Shown: positions 25,457 to 35,398, counted from the stretch's first letter. The stretch is 64,000 bases of DNA from Microbacteriaceae bacterium (GCA_025465095.1 JAODME010000012.1:62001-126000), one strand, 5' to 3'. Numbers and translations are program-made. Notes: generated from the letters alone by a model not told the origin.

Positions 25457-27649
25457 ATGAGACCCATCACTTCCCTGTTCGCACTTGCCGTCGCCATCGG
25501 CGTGCTCGGCGTACCCCTCACGGCCGTCCAGCCGCCAGCGGCGGCAGTTGACGGCATGACACGATCAGCGACACTTCCCTCCGCGACCGATCCCGTAGGT
25601 GCTGCTACGGCCGCCCTTCACGTGAATGCCGTTCCCGCCGCCTCGGGAGTCCTCGCTCCGGACCAGGACCTGTCTCTCGCGGTGACGCTGTCGAACCGCT
25701 CGGCGGTAGCGCTGCCCGCCGCGACCCTCACCGTCCGGTTCGACCGGTCACCCCTCGATAGCGCTGAGGAGCTGGCCGGCTGGCTCGATCCAGCTGAAGG
25801 CGCGGAACCCGCTGTGTTCGGCGAGGTGCTGCAAGAGCTGCCGGCGCCGCCGCTCGTGGCCGGTGAGAGCGCGGACCTGCCGATCGTCATTCCTGCGGCC
25901 CTGCTCGCGCTCGATGCCGCGGCGGGATTCGCCGTGCACAGGCTGTCGGCAGTGGTGTCCGTCGGCGACGAGCTGACGGGGGAGGCGCGCACCGCGATAA
26001 CCGTGAACGCGGCATCCGGGTTCCAACCCGCGCCGCTCGCAGTCGCCATGCCGCTCACCGTTCCCGGCGCATCGGAGGGTCTCATCTCAGCCGAGCGCCT
26101 GGAAAGCTACACGTCGGTCGACGGCGTACTCACGCGCCAACTCGACCAGGCATTCGGTCGGCGGGTCGCCATCGGCATCGATCCCCGAATCGTCGCCTCC
26201 GTTCGCGTGCTCGGCGACACCGCGCCGCGGAGCGCCGTGTCCTGGCTCGCACGACTCGAATCCGCGCCCAACGAGACCTTCGCTCTCACCTATGCCGACA
26301 CGGACGTCTCGGCCACCAGTCAGGCGGGATTGAGTGTGCTGGCGCCGACGGGTTTCGCGATCGACCCGACCCGATTCTCCACCGAGACCGAACCCAATTC
26401 GGGCGACGAGGAGCTCCCGGGTGCCGGTGTGAGCCCAGGCGAGACATCGTCGCCGAGCCCATCGCCGACGGGCGACCCCACTCCGCCACCACTGCCGGAT
26501 GATGCGGCCCTGGTGGACTGGGACTACACATCGACCGGCATCGCATGGCCACGGGAGTCGACCGTCGTCGCCTCCGACCTCGACACCTTCGCCACCGCGG
26601 GCCTCACGACGACGATTCTGTCGTCGGACAACTCCTCGGCCGGAAGGCTCGGAGCGACCGCCGGTGCTGCGACGCGCATTGGCGGCCATTCCATCGCCAC
26701 CTCCGACGACTTGATTTCCGACCGGCTTCGCGCTGCCGTGCATGCCTCCAGCGAGGGCGATTGGCAGTCCGCGATGGTCAACCTGACGGCTTCGCTCGCC
26801 ACTCTCGCACAGGACAGCGCCTTGGCCCGCGGCACGGTTCTCGCAACCCTCGACCGCGAGTCGCCTCTCGGCGGGTTCCGACTGTCCGACACGCTGAGCG
26901 CCCTCGAGGCGATTCCCTGGACCGCTGCCTCCGGTTTCCGGGATGCCCTCGCCCAGGACCCGGTAGAGGCCACGCTGATCGATCTTCCGGTGATGCCCGA
27001 GCGGATCACCCGCCTGCAGTCGCTCGCCGCAGCGGAGGCCGCGACGGCGCAATTCGCCACCGTGCTCATGGACCCGATACTCATCACGGGAGAGCGCAGG
27101 CTCTCTCTGCTCGCGCTATCCTCACAGGCGTGGACCGTCGGCGAGACCGGCTGGCCGGCCGCCGTCGACGAGTACATCGCTGCATCGCACGACATCGAAT
27201 CCTCGGTGCAAGTCGTCGACAGCAGCACGCTGAACGTGATCGCCGACCGGGCAGAGCTTCCCATCAACGTCAGTAACGAACTGAATTTTCCCGTCACCGT
27301 ATTTGTGACTGTGCAGCCACGGACCCCGATTCTCCATGTTCTCGAGAAGCGTGTCGAGGTGACGGTCGAGGCGAACTCTCAGCGGCGCGCATCCGTTCCG
27401 GTCGAATCGGTCGCGAACGGGGCGGTGACCATCGCGATCTCTCTCTCGAGTGCCACGGGAGTCGTCATCGCCCCGCCGACCTTCACCAACCTGACAGTGA
27501 ACGCCGGTTGGGAGACGGCCGCAACCGCTGTGCTCGCCGTGATTGTCGTCGGCGTCTTCATCCTCGGGATCATCCGCACCATCCGCCGCCGTGGCCGCCG
27601 CGCCGACGAGAAGGCGACGGATGATGCGGCATTGGAATCCCATGAGTGA
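25457..27649 (+). CDS. large secreted, C-terminally anchored protein (DUF6049-like)
   Basis: A 730-residue surface protein. The signal peptide is MRPITSLFALAVAIGVLGVPLTAVQPPAAA. A long Ala/Thr/Ser-rich beta-type ectodomain follows, with a Pro/Ser/Gly-rich spacer in its middle (PGETSSPSPSPTGDPTPPP). Near the end come a single membrane helix (AVLAVIVVGVFILGIIRTI) and a basic cytoplasmic tail. The layout and position between the CCA transferase and murJ match the DUF6049 family of actinobacteria. Its function is not known, though the linkage with murJ suggests an envelope role. The start is chosen as the ATG opening the signal peptide. It overlaps murJ by 8 bp. Confidence 0.82.
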   Translation: MRPITSLFALAVAIGVLGVPLTAVQPPAAAVDGMTRSATLPSATDPVGAATAALHVNAVPAASGVLAPDQDLSLAVTLSNRSAVALPAATLTVRFDRSPLDSAEELAGWLDPAEGAEPAVFGEVLQELPAPPLVAGESADLPIVIPAALLALDAAAGFAVHRLSAVVSVGDELTGEARTAITVNAASGFQPAPLAVAMPLTVPGASEGLISAERLESYTSVDGVLTRQLDQAFGRRVAIGIDPRIVASVRVLGDTAPRSAVSWLARLESAPNETFALTYADTDVSATSQAGLSVLAPTGFAIDPTRFSTETEPNSGDEELPGAGVSPGETSSPSPSPTGDPTPPPLPDDAALVDWDYTSTGIAWPRESTVVASDLDTFATAGLTTTILSSDNSSAGRLGATAGAATRIGGHSIATSDDLISDRLRAAVHASSEGDWQSAMVNLTASLATLAQDSALARGTVLATLDRESPLGGFRLSDTLSALEAIPWTAASGFRDALAQDPVEATLIDLPVMPERITRLQSLAAAEAATAQFATVLMDPILITGERRLSLLALSSQAWTVGETGWPAAVDEYIAASHDIESSVQVVDSSTLNVIADRAELPINVSNELNFPVTVFVTVQPRTPILHVLEKRVEVTVEANSQRRASVPVESVANGAVTIAISLSSATGVVIAPPTFTNLTVNAGWETAATAVLAVIVVGVFILGIIRTIRRRGRRADEKATDDAALESHE

Positions 27650-29315
27650 CCTTCCCGGGCCGACAGAACCCGGTCCGGAGCGCTCCTCAGGAATCGGACG
27701 GGCGAGTGCCCTGCTCGCCTCCGGCACGCTCGTTTCGCGGCTGCTCGGATTCGTACGGGCGATCGTGCTCACGGCGACGCTTGGCGCAGTGGCGAGCGCC
27801 GCCGGAGACGCCTTCGCCCTCGCGAATCAGTTGCCGAACAACATCTACGCACTCGTCGCCGGTGGCGTCCTCGGCGCCATCCTCGTTCCCCAGATCGTCC
27901 GGGCGAGCGTGCAGGATGACGGCGGCCAGGGTTACATCAACAAGATCGTCACGATCGGCGGGGTGGCCTTCTTCGGGCTCGCGGTACTGGCGACCGTCGC
28001 CGCTCCGCTTCTGGTCTCGCTTTACGTGCAACCCGGAACGGACGGCAGCGGGTTCTCTCCGGAGGGAATCGCCCTCGCCACAGCCTTCGCCTACTGGTGC
28101 CTGCCTCAGGTGCTGTTCTACGCGCTGTACAGCCTGCTCGGTGAGGTGCTCAACGCCCGCAGGGTATTCGGCCCGTTCACTTGGGCGCCGGTGGTGAACA
28201 ACCTGATCGCTATCGGGGGATTACTCGCCTTCGCTCTCGTCTTCGGCGGAAGTGGCGCGAACAGCGACGTCGAGGTCTGGGATGCGAGCCGAATCGCCCT
28301 ACTCGGGGGAAGCGCGACGCTCGGGGTTGCTTCCCAGGCGATCGTGCTCGCGGTGTTCTGGAAGCGCACCGGGCTCGCCTACCGCCCCGACTTCCACTGG
28401 AAGGGCGTCGGGCTCCGACGCACGGGACAGGCCGCCGGCTGGGTCTTCGGGATGATCCTCCTCGGCCAGGTCGTGGGCATCTTCCAAAGCCGGGTAGCGT
28501 CGGAAGCCGCAGGCGAGGGCGCGTCCCTTCTCGCGCTGCAGAACTCCTGGCTCATCTTCATGCTTCCGCACTCGGTCATCGCCGTGTCGGTCGGCACCGC
28601 CTACTTCACCCGCATGAGCGGGCACGCGTCGTCGAAGAATCTGGCGGGACTCCGGGATGACGTGTCGTCGTCAGTGCGCAACATCGGGCTGCTGATCACC
28701 CTCGCCTCCGCCATCCTCGTCGTCGTCGCCTTCCCGTTCGCCCGGGTATTCGAGACCCAGTTCGACAACGTCACGGCAATGGCGATCGTGATCATCGCTT
28801 TCGTGCTCGGACTCGTGCCATTCAGCGCGTTCTTTGTCCTCCAGCGTGCCTACTACTCTCTCGACGACACCCGCACACCCTTCCTCATCGAGGTCGTCAG
28901 GTCGGCCCTCGCGATCGTCGGGGTGCTGCTGTGCAGCCTGCTTCCCGTTGACCGGATAGCGGCGGGAATCGCGCTCGTCACCACCGTGATCGGTCTCACG
29001 CAGACCATCGCGGCCTTCGCCCTGCTGCGCCGCCGGCTCGGCCCGCTCGGGGGCAGACTGCTGCTCGGCCGTCATCTGCAGTTCGCTCTGGCGGCCATAG
29101 TCTCCGCGGTCGTCGGCGCAGGCATCCTGTTCGCCCTCGGCGGGGTCACACCGAACGGGTTCGCGCAGGAAAGCCGAGTTTCGGCCATCATCTCGATCGG
29201 CACGATAGGAGCGGGAATGGCTACCGTCTACCTGGGCATGCTCCTGCTGGTCAGGAACCCCGAGACGAGGACGGCGGTCGGCGCGGTGACGGCGCGATTC
29301 GGGCGCAAGGCGTAA
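27642..29315 (+). CDS. murJ: murein lipid II flippase
   Basis: A 557-residue polytopic membrane protein with about 14 hydrophobic helices, starting MSDLPGPTEPGPER and then GTLVSRLLGFVRAIVLTATLG. It belongs to the MurJ/MviN family that flips lipid II across the membrane for peptidoglycan assembly. Unlike the mycobacterial form it has no kinase-like C-terminal domain. The ATG lies inside the last codons of the upstream surface-protein gene, so translation is coupled. Confidence 0.93.
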   Translation: MSDLPGPTEPGPERSSGIGRASALLASGTLVSRLLGFVRAIVLTATLGAVASAAGDAFALANQLPNNIYALVAGGVLGAILVPQIVRASVQDDGGQGYINKIVTIGGVAFFGLAVLATVAAPLLVSLYVQPGTDGSGFSPEGIALATAFAYWCLPQVLFYALYSLLGEVLNARRVFGPFTWAPVVNNLIAIGGLLAFALVFGGSGANSDVEVWDASRIALLGGSATLGVASQAIVLAVFWKRTGLAYRPDFHWKGVGLRRTGQAAGWVFGMILLGQVVGIFQSRVASEAAGEGASLLALQNSWLIFMLPHSVIAVSVGTAYFTRMSGHASSKNLAGLRDDVSSSVRNIGLLITLASAILVVVAFPFARVFETQFDNVTAMAIVIIAFVLGLVPFSAFFVLQRAYYSLDDTRTPFLIEVVRSALAIVGVLLCSLLPVDRIAAGIALVTTVIGLTQTIAAFALLRRRLGPLGGRLLLGRHLQFALAAIVSAVVGAGILFALGGVTPNGFAQESRVSAIISIGTIGAGMATVYLGMLLLVRNPETRTAVGAVTARFGRKA

Positions 29316-29406
29316 CGCGGGTCGTGCGGAATACTCGGCCAATAGAATCGGTTACAACCCTCGAGCCTCATCGGGAGGCTTCCGGGTGAAAAAATAGGAG
29401 AGCCTC

Positions 29407-30357
29407 GTGCGTCAGGTCATCATCATCGGCTCGGGTCCCGCGGGATACACGGCCGCCATCTACGCGGCGCGCGCGAGTCTTTCGCCCCTGCTCATCGCGA
29501 GTTCCGTCGAAGCCGGGGGTGAACTGATGAAGACCACGGAGGTCGAGAACTTCCCAGGCTTTCCCGACGGCATCATGGGCCCCCAGCTCATGATGAACAT
29601 GCAGGCACAGGCGGAGAAATTCGGCACCGAGGTCGTCCTCGACGACGTCGTTTCGGTGGACCTCACAGGCGATGTCAAGACGGTCACCCTCGGCAACGGC
29701 GACGTGCACGAGGCGCTCACCGTGATCTACGCCACCGGCTCCGCCTACCGCAAGCTCGGCCTCGACGACGAGACCCGGTTGAGCGGGTACGGCGTGTCCT
29801 GGTGTGCCACCTGCGACGGCTTTTTCTTTCGCCAGAAGACCGTCGCGGTGGTCGGCGGTGGTGATTCCGCGATGGAAGAGGCAACCTTCCTCACGAAATT
29901 CGCCGACAAGGTCTACGTCATCCACCGGTCCGATCGGCTTCGAGCATCGAAGATCATGCAGGATCGTGCACAGGCGAACCCCAAGATTGAGTTCCTCTTC
30001 AACAAAACGGTCGATCGGATCTACGGCGACGAACTCGTGTCCGGAGTGAGTCTTCGCGACACGGTGGATGGAACCGAGACGACGCTCGACCTCAGCGGCC
30101 TGTTCATCGCCATCGGCAATGACCCGCGCGTGCACCTCGTCCACGGCCAACTCGACCTTACGGACGAGGGCACGATAGCGGTAGAGGCGCGCAGCTCACG
30201 GACGAGCCTGCCCGGCGTTTTCGCGGCCGGCGATGTCCTCGACGTCACATATCGTCAGGCTGTCACCGCTGCGGCTTCCGGAACGGTAGCCGCGCTCGAC
30301 GTGGAGCACTACCTGGCCTCACTGCCGACCCATCTGCTCCAAACAGCCTCCGCCTGA
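29407..30357 (+). CDS. trxB: thioredoxin reductase
   Basis: A 316-residue flavoprotein using NADPH to reduce thioredoxin. The FAD loop GSGPAGYTAAIYAARA is at residues 8-23, the redox pair is C133-A-T-C136-D, and the NADPH loop GGGDSAMEEA is near 150-160. The C-terminal FAD contact is GVFAAGDVLD. The start is GTG at 29407, preceded by TAGGAGAG. It is followed 58 bp later by trxA, forming a reductase/substrate pair. Confidence 0.96.
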   Translation: MRQVIIIGSGPAGYTAAIYAARASLSPLLIASSVEAGGELMKTTEVENFPGFPDGIMGPQLMMNMQAQAEKFGTEVVLDDVVSVDLTGDVKTVTLGNGDVHEALTVIYATGSAYRKLGLDDETRLSGYGVSWCATCDGFFFRQKTVAVVGGGDSAMEEATFLTKFADKVYVIHRSDRLRASKIMQDRAQANPKIEFLFNKTVDRIYGDELVSGVSLRDTVDGTETTLDLSGLFIAIGNDPRVHLVHGQLDLTDEGTIAVEARSSRTSLPGVFAAGDVLDVTYRQAVTAAASGTVAALDVEHYLASLPTHLLQTASA

Positions 30358-30415
30358 CCAGGCGCACCATACCCACAACGGCACGATTCGCCGCAGCCCA
30401 ATAGAGAGAAGAAGC

Positions 30416-30742
30416 ATGTCAAACGCACTCGACGTCACCGATGAGACCTTTGCCGCCGAGGTACTCGGCTCCGACAAGACGATCCTCGTCGACTTCTGGG
30501 CGGAATGGTGCGGCCCGTGTCGCGCCGTCAGCCCCATCCTCGACCAGATCGCGGCCGAGCACTCCGACAAGATCACCGTCGTAAAGCTCAATGTCGACGA
30601 CAACCCGCAGACGGCAGCGAAGTACCAGATCACTTCGATCCCGGCAATGAAGGTTTACCGCGGAGGCGAAGTCGTGAAGACGGTCATCGGAGCGAAGCCG
30701 AAGGGCGCTCTGGAGTCCGACCTCGCCGAGTTCTTGGCCTAG
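30416..30742 (+). CDS. trxA: thioredoxin
   Basis: A 108-residue disulfide reductant with the active site W31-C32-G33-P34-C35 and the cis-proline stretch ITSIPAMKVY near residues 75-84. Length is standard. It is preceded by an AGAGAAGAAG ribosome site and follows trxB, which regenerates it. Confidence 0.97.
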   Translation: MSNALDVTDETFAAEVLGSDKTILVDFWAEWCGPCRAVSPILDQIAAEHSDKITVVKLNVDDNPQTAAKYQITSIPAMKVYRGGEVVKTVIGAKPKGALESDLAEFLA

Positions 30743-30825
30743 CAGCCCGACGGGTCGCGAGTGGACTGCTCCGAAGGGCAGATACCCTTGGGGTCAAACG
30801 CCCTCGACGACACGACGGATATCGC

Positions 30826-32151
30826 ATGACACAAGGCCGCACAGACAGAAGCGGGTCAGGCACGAACCTCGACCCGTGGTATCACCATTACGCCGCACGC
30901 GCGGCGGGGCTCAGCGCGTCCGAGGTGCGAGCCCTGTTCGCGGTCGCGTCACGTCCCGAGGTCGTGTCGCTCGCGGGAGGGATGCCTTTCGTCTCCGCGC
31001 TTCCCACCGAGCTCATCCGCTCGTCGTTCGACCGTGTGATGACGGATTCAGGCGCGCAGGCGCTGCAGTACGGGTCCGGACAGGGAACACCGGCTCTACG
31101 GGAGCAGATTCTCGAGGTTATGGCCCTCGAGGGAATTCACGGCAGCGTGGACGATGTCGTGATAACGACCGGATCGCAGCAGGGTCTCGACCTCGTGACA
31201 AAGCTCTTCGTGAATCCCGGCGACGTGGTGCTCGCGGAGGCGCCGAGCTACGTTGGCGCGATAGGTGTGTTCCGCTCCTACCAGGCGGAGATCAGCCACG
31301 TGCCCCTGGATGCACACGGCCTTGTACCCGAAGCTCTGCGTGAACGAATCGACGAACTGCGGGGCGCGGGCAAGACGATCAAGCTGCTCTACACGATTCC
31401 CAACTTCCACAACCCCGCCGGGGTCACCCTCAGCTGGGATCGGCGCCTGGAGATACTCGAGATCTGCCGCGAGAACGAGATTCTCGTTCTCGAGGACAAC
31501 CCATACGGCCTCCTGTACTTCGATGCGCCGCCGCCGCAGGCCATGCGCTCGGTGGAGGAGGAGGGAGTGATCTACCTGGGATCGTTCTCCAAGACACTCG
31601 CCCCCGGCTTCCGCATCGGTTGGGCGCTTGCGCCGCACGCCATTCGCGAGAAGCTCATCTTGGCCAACGAGTCAGCGGTCCTATCGCCGAGTTCCTTCAA
31701 CCAGTTCGTGGTCTCGGAATACCTGCGCACTGCGGACTGGAAAGCGCAAATCGAGATCTTCCGGGGCGTCTACCGGGAGCGGCGCGATGCGATGCTCGCA
31801 GGGCTGCACGAGCACCTCCCCGAGCTGACCTGGACCGTTCCAACCGGCGGGTTCTACGTCTGGCTCACCCTGCCTCCCCAGCTCGACTCGAAGGCCATGC
31901 TGCCCCGCGCTGTGAAGGAGCTTGTCGCCTACACGCCGGGCACCGCCTTCTTTGCGCACGGTGAGGGCCGTCGATTCATGCGCTTGTCGTTTTGCTACCC
32001 GACGCCGGAGACGATCAGGCTGGGCATTCGTCGCCTCGCCACCGTCATCGACGGCGAGCTGGACCTGCTCGACACCTTCGCTCCTACCGGACAACTCGAC
32101 AGCGTCTCCCTGAGTGAGAGATCGACGGCTCCGCCGCCTAATATGAACTGA
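30826..32151 (+). CDS. PLP-dependent aminotransferase (fold type I, LysN/MocR-domain-like)
   Basis: A 441-residue class I/II aminotransferase. It has VSLAGGMPFVSALP, LQYGSGQGTPALREQI, ITTGSQQGLDLV, the substrate-binding TIPNFHNPAGVT, LEDNPYG and the PLP lysine in GSFSKTLAPGFRIGW. No DNA-binding GntR domain is attached, so it is an enzyme rather than a MocR regulator. The substrate (aminoadipate, aromatic or branched-chain) cannot be told. No clear ribosome site precedes the ATG at 30826, so leaderless translation is possible. Confidence 0.85.
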   Translation: MTQGRTDRSGSGTNLDPWYHHYAARAAGLSASEVRALFAVASRPEVVSLAGGMPFVSALPTELIRSSFDRVMTDSGAQALQYGSGQGTPALREQILEVMALEGIHGSVDDVVITTGSQQGLDLVTKLFVNPGDVVLAEAPSYVGAIGVFRSYQAEISHVPLDAHGLVPEALRERIDELRGAGKTIKLLYTIPNFHNPAGVTLSWDRRLEILEICRENEILVLEDNPYGLLYFDAPPPQAMRSVEEEGVIYLGSFSKTLAPGFRIGWALAPHAIREKLILANESAVLSPSSFNQFVVSEYLRTADWKAQIEIFRGVYRERRDAMLAGLHEHLPELTWTVPTGGFYVWLTLPPQLDSKAMLPRAVKELVAYTPGTAFFAHGEGRRFMRLSFCYPTPETIRLGIRRLATVIDGELDLLDTFAPTGQLDSVSLSERSTAPPPNMN

Positions 32152-32195
32152 ACTGCATATAGCCCTGACCAGCATTTTTCCCGAGATCGGCCCAC

Positions 32196-33170
32196 ATGGA
32201 CACCTCATCGCCCCGCACCGTCGTCGTGCTCGCCGGAGGCATCTCCCACGAACGGGAGGTGTCCCTACGATCGGGTCGCCGCGTCGCGGACAGTCTGGCC
32301 GAGCACGGCATCGAGGTGACTCTGCGAGACCCGGACGCCACACTCCTCGGCTACCTGAGGGACACGAAGCCAGACGTCGTATGGCCCGCCTTGCATGGAG
32401 CAAGCGGTGAGGATGGTGCGCTCCGCGCGCTGCTAGAAATGCTCGCCATCCCTTACGTCGGCTCGAGACCGGGCGCCGCCCGTCTGGCTTGGGACAAGCC
32501 CACCGCAAAGGTCATCGTGTCGCGAGTCGGCGTGGCAACACCGCGCTCGATCAGCCTTCCTCGAGAGACATTCCGGGAGCTCGGCACCACCAGCGTGCTT
32601 GAGAGCATCGCGTCGGAACTCCCGGTCCCGCTCGTGGTCAAGCCCGCGATGGGCGGCTCGGCCCAGGGCGTCAGCATAGTGATGGATGCCGCCGAAATTC
32701 CGCGTGCCATGGTCGACGCATACACCTATTGCGATGTCGCACTCATTGAGAGACTGGTCGTCGGCACGGAGATCGCGATCGGCGTGATCGACAGCGGGGA
32801 CGGACCGGTGGCGCTCCCCGCCGTCGAGATCGAGCCATTGTCGGGCATCTACAGTTTCGAGGCACGTTACAACGCGGGGGAGACCCGCTTCTACACGCCG
32901 GCCCGACTGAGCACCGAAGCAGCAGAGAGGTCCGCCGACGCAGCGCTTCGCGCTCACACCGCGCTCGGGCTTCGACACCTTTCCCGCGTCGACATGATCG
33001 TCGACGCGGAAGGCACGCCGCAATTTCTCGAAGCCAACGTCCTGCCAGGCCTCACCGAAACGTCGTTGCTTCCCCTCGCACTGGAAGCCGCAGGGCACGA
33101 CCTGGGGTGGGTTTACGAGGCCCTCGCCGTTGCTGCCATTCGCGAGTCGCGCGACCGGCCGGCCGAGTAG
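32196..33170 (+). CDS. ddl: D-alanine-D-alanine ligase family protein
   Basis: A 324-residue ATP-grasp enzyme. The N-terminal domain carries GGISHEREVSLRSGRRVADSL and PALHGASGEDGALRALLEML. The ATP-grasp region has PLVVKPAMGGSAQGVSIV, and metal ligands are in QFLEANVLPGLTE. It is shorter than many Ddl enzymes (about 340-370), and a main ddl may exist elsewhere. Making the D-Ala-D-Ala dipeptide for peptidoglycan is the family role. It converges on parB with a 1-bp gap and no terminator visible. Confidence 0.8.
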   Translation: MDTSSPRTVVVLAGGISHEREVSLRSGRRVADSLAEHGIEVTLRDPDATLLGYLRDTKPDVVWPALHGASGEDGALRALLEMLAIPYVGSRPGAARLAWDKPTAKVIVSRVGVATPRSISLPRETFRELGTTSVLESIASELPVPLVVKPAMGGSAQGVSIVMDAAEIPRAMVDAYTYCDVALIERLVVGTEIAIGVIDSGDGPVALPAVEIEPLSGIYSFEARYNAGETRFYTPARLSTEAAERSADAALRAHTALGLRHLSRVDMIVDAEGTPQFLEANVLPGLTETSLLPLALEAAGHDLGWVYEALAVAAIRESRDRPAE

Positions 33171-33171
33171 T

Positions 33172-34116
33172 TCAGCCGAATCCCGGCTCGCCGAGTTCTC
33201 CCAAGATGCGATTCAAGTCGCCGACGCTCGCGAAGTCGATAACGACCTGCCCCCTGCGGGCGCCCAAACTGACCTTCACTCTGGTGTTGAGCCGGTCACC
33301 CAAGCGCTCAGCTATTTCGTCAAGTTGACCCTGTCGACGACCGGCACTGGCCTTAGGTGCTTTCGAGGCACCGACTCCCGCTGATGCGGCGGCCTCCGCT
33401 GCGCGCACGGACAGGTCCTCGTTGACGATCTTGTCGGCCAGTTGCTCCATCGCCTCGGGCGCGCCAGTGGAGAGGATCGCTCTCGCGTGTCCCGCGCTCA
33501 GCACGCCGGCCGCCACTCGAGACTGGATCGCCTCCGGAAGCCTGAGCAGCCTGAGCGTATTGCTGATCTGTGGCCGTGAGCGACCGATCCGGCTCGCGAG
33601 TTCGTCCTGGGTGATTCCGAAGTCTGCAAGCAACTGCTGGTATGCCGACGCCTCTTCGAGAGGATTCAGGTTCGCCCGGTGCAGGTTCTCGAGCAACGCG
33701 TCACGGAGCATCGCGTCATCCGCGGTGTTCTTGATCACCGCTGGAATCGTGTCCAGCCCGAGAATCATGCTCGCGCGCAGCCGGCGCTCACCCATCACGA
33801 GCTCATATTGCGGTCCGCCATCCACCGCGTCCACTATCGGCCGCACTACGATCGGCTGGAGCAGCCCTACCTCGCGAATAGACCGAACCAGTTCGTCGAG
33901 CTCCTCCTGTCCGAACACCGTTCTCGGCTGAACCGCATTCGGAACAATGTCCGAAGGAGAAAGGTTAGCCAGCCGCGCGCCCGGCACGGCCACGAGGGTC
34001 GCACTCGACTCCTTGGTGGTGGGAAAGAATACATCCACGGGGCGGTGGCCGCTCGAATCGTCGATTGGAATCAACGCACCTATGCCGCGCCCGAGTCCCG
34101 TACGTTTAGTTGCCAT
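33172..34116 (-). CDS. parB: chromosome partitioning protein ParB
   Basis: A 314-residue parS-binding CTPase. It begins MATKRTGLGRGIGALIP and has the ParB nuclease-like N domain (IVPNAVQPRTVF, MGERRLRASMILG with the CTP-binding GERR). A central helix-turn-helix follows (ITQDELASRIGRSRPQISNTLRLL), then a C-terminal dimer domain. It loads on the two parS sites found upstream of parA. The ATG shares a base with the parA stop (TGATG). Confidence 0.95.
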   Translation of the reverse strand: MATKRTGLGRGIGALIPIDDSSGHRPVDVFFPTTKESSATLVAVPGARLANLSPSDIVPNAVQPRTVFGQEELDELVRSIREVGLLQPIVVRPIVDAVDGGPQYELVMGERRLRASMILGLDTIPAVIKNTADDAMLRDALLENLHRANLNPLEEASAYQQLLADFGITQDELASRIGRSRPQISNTLRLLRLPEAIQSRVAAGVLSAGHARAILSTGAPEAMEQLADKIVNEDLSVRAAEAAASAGVGASKAPKASAGRRQGQLDEIAERLGDRLNTRVKVSLGARRGQVVIDFASVGDLNRILGELGEPGFG

Positions 34117-35318
34117 CAGTTCGGTGCTCCCCGTCGTGCGATCTCGGCCGCTGCTTCCCGGTAGGACAATGATCCTGCCGAATTCGTGTCATAACTGATT
34201 ACTGTCTGCCCATAACTCGGCGCCTCCGAGATCCGTACGGACCTGGGTATCGGCGTTTTCAGCACCTGTTCCGGAAAGTGGTCCCGGACGTCCTGTGCCA
34301 CCTGGTTTGCCAGGTTTGTCCTGGAGTCATACATGGTGAGGAGGATCGTCGACACCATCAGCGCCGGATTGAGGTGCCGTTCGATGAGCGCAATGTTGTT
34401 CAACAGCTGGCTGAGGCCCTCGAGTGCATAGTATTCACACTGAATCGGGATCAGCACTTCACTCGCCGCGACGAAGGCATTGATGGTCAGCAGGCCGAGT
34501 GACGGTGGGCAATCGATGAACACGTAGTGAAAGGTGTCGGGACTCTCTTCGAGGAAACGCAGGAGCGACGTTCGCAGGCGCTGCTCGCGCGCGACCATGG
34601 AGACGAGCTCGATCTCCGCGCCCGCAAGGTGGATCGTCGCTGGCACACAATAGAGGCCCTCGAAGTCGGGGCTCGCCTGGATCACGCCGCTGATCGGCTC
34701 GTCATTGATAACCACGTCGTACACGCTGGGCGTTTCAGAGCGATGCTCCACTCCCAGCGCCGTCGAGGCGTTCCCTTGCGGATCGAGATCGATAACGAGA
34801 ACTCGCGCTCCGGCTCTGGCCAGCGCCGCGGCGAGATTAACGGTCGACGTGGTCTTGCCCACCCCGCCCTTCTGATTCGCTACCGTGAAAATCCGAGTGG
34901 CGGGGGGCAGCGGAAGCTGCTCGGCCGCCAGCGCGGAGCGCCGCCGAGTAAGGTCAGCGATCTCGCGAGCCAGGGGAGTGTCTTCTGAGGGGCGCTCCGC
35001 TTCAGGCACAGCTTTCGCCATTGCAACCGGTTCAAGTGGCGTCGCGTCCGAGGGGATCTGCAGGGTGGTGCGCTCTTCGGCAGCGGATACCTCCGGAATC
35101 GATGAGTCCGCGGTCACCAGGGGCTCCTCAGGTACGAGCACCGCGGCTAGGGTTCGAGATTCGGCCCGAGTACCGTCATCAGACGACTCGTCCGACGTCC
35201 CGCTTGCAGAACTCGGCGCAGGAACACCCTCCGAAGAACGAGAATTATCCGTGAGGTCCTCTACCGGGGCGTCCTTTCCGGGCGGGCGTGGGGGAGCGAG
35301 CGACATCGCGGTGTTCAT
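34116..35318 (-). CDS. parA: chromosome partitioning ATPase ParA, long N-terminal extension
   Basis: A 400-residue deviant-Walker ATPase. The P-loop KGGVGKTT lies at residues 150-157, and the Walker B region FIDCPPSLGLLTINA follows. About 140 residues precede the ATPase domain: a disordered, acidic, Ser/Pro/Glu-rich extension with a basic helix (LTRRRSALAAEQ) at its end. I chose the ATG at 35318 because GAGGAG lies nine bases upstream. The open frame runs back to a GTG inside parS (35390), which is less likely. It segregates origin regions with ParB, to which it is coupled. Confidence 0.92.
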   Translation of the reverse strand: MNTAMSLAPPRPPGKDAPVEDLTDNSRSSEGVPAPSSASGTSDESSDDGTRAESRTLAAVLVPEEPLVTADSSIPEVSAAEERTTLQIPSDATPLEPVAMAKAVPEAERPSEDTPLAREIADLTRRRSALAAEQLPLPPATRIFTVANQKGGVGKTTSTVNLAAALARAGARVLVIDLDPQGNASTALGVEHRSETPSVYDVVINDEPISGVIQASPDFEGLYCVPATIHLAGAEIELVSMVAREQRLRTSLLRFLEESPDTFHYVFIDCPPSLGLLTINAFVAASEVLIPIQCEYYALEGLSQLLNNIALIERHLNPALMVSTILLTMYDSRTNLANQVAQDVRDHFPEQVLKTPIPRSVRISEAPSYGQTVISYDTNSAGSLSYREAAAEIARRGAPN

Positions 35319-35382
35319 GGGGGTGTTCTCCTCGACCGCTCGTGCGGAATTGCGGTCTTTGTTACGCCGGCTGAAGCCGAAA

Positions 35383-35398
35383 TGTTTCACGTGAAACC
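35383..35398. promoter_or_regulatory. parS: parS site 1, upstream of parA
   Basis: TGTTTCACGTGAAACC differs from the TGTTTCACGTGAAACA consensus only at the last base. It lies in the rsmG-parA gap, 65 bp upstream of the parA start. Confidence 0.93.

Noticed and set aside
29364-29380. Hairpin AGCCTC/GAGGCT upstream of trxB as a terminator for murJ
   Set aside because: A stem of only 6 bp without a proper T-tract; too weak to call.
35319-35390. Longer ParA starting at the GTG inside parS site 1
   Set aside because: No ribosome site precedes it, whereas GAGGAG sits nine bases before the ATG at 35318; left as an open alternative.
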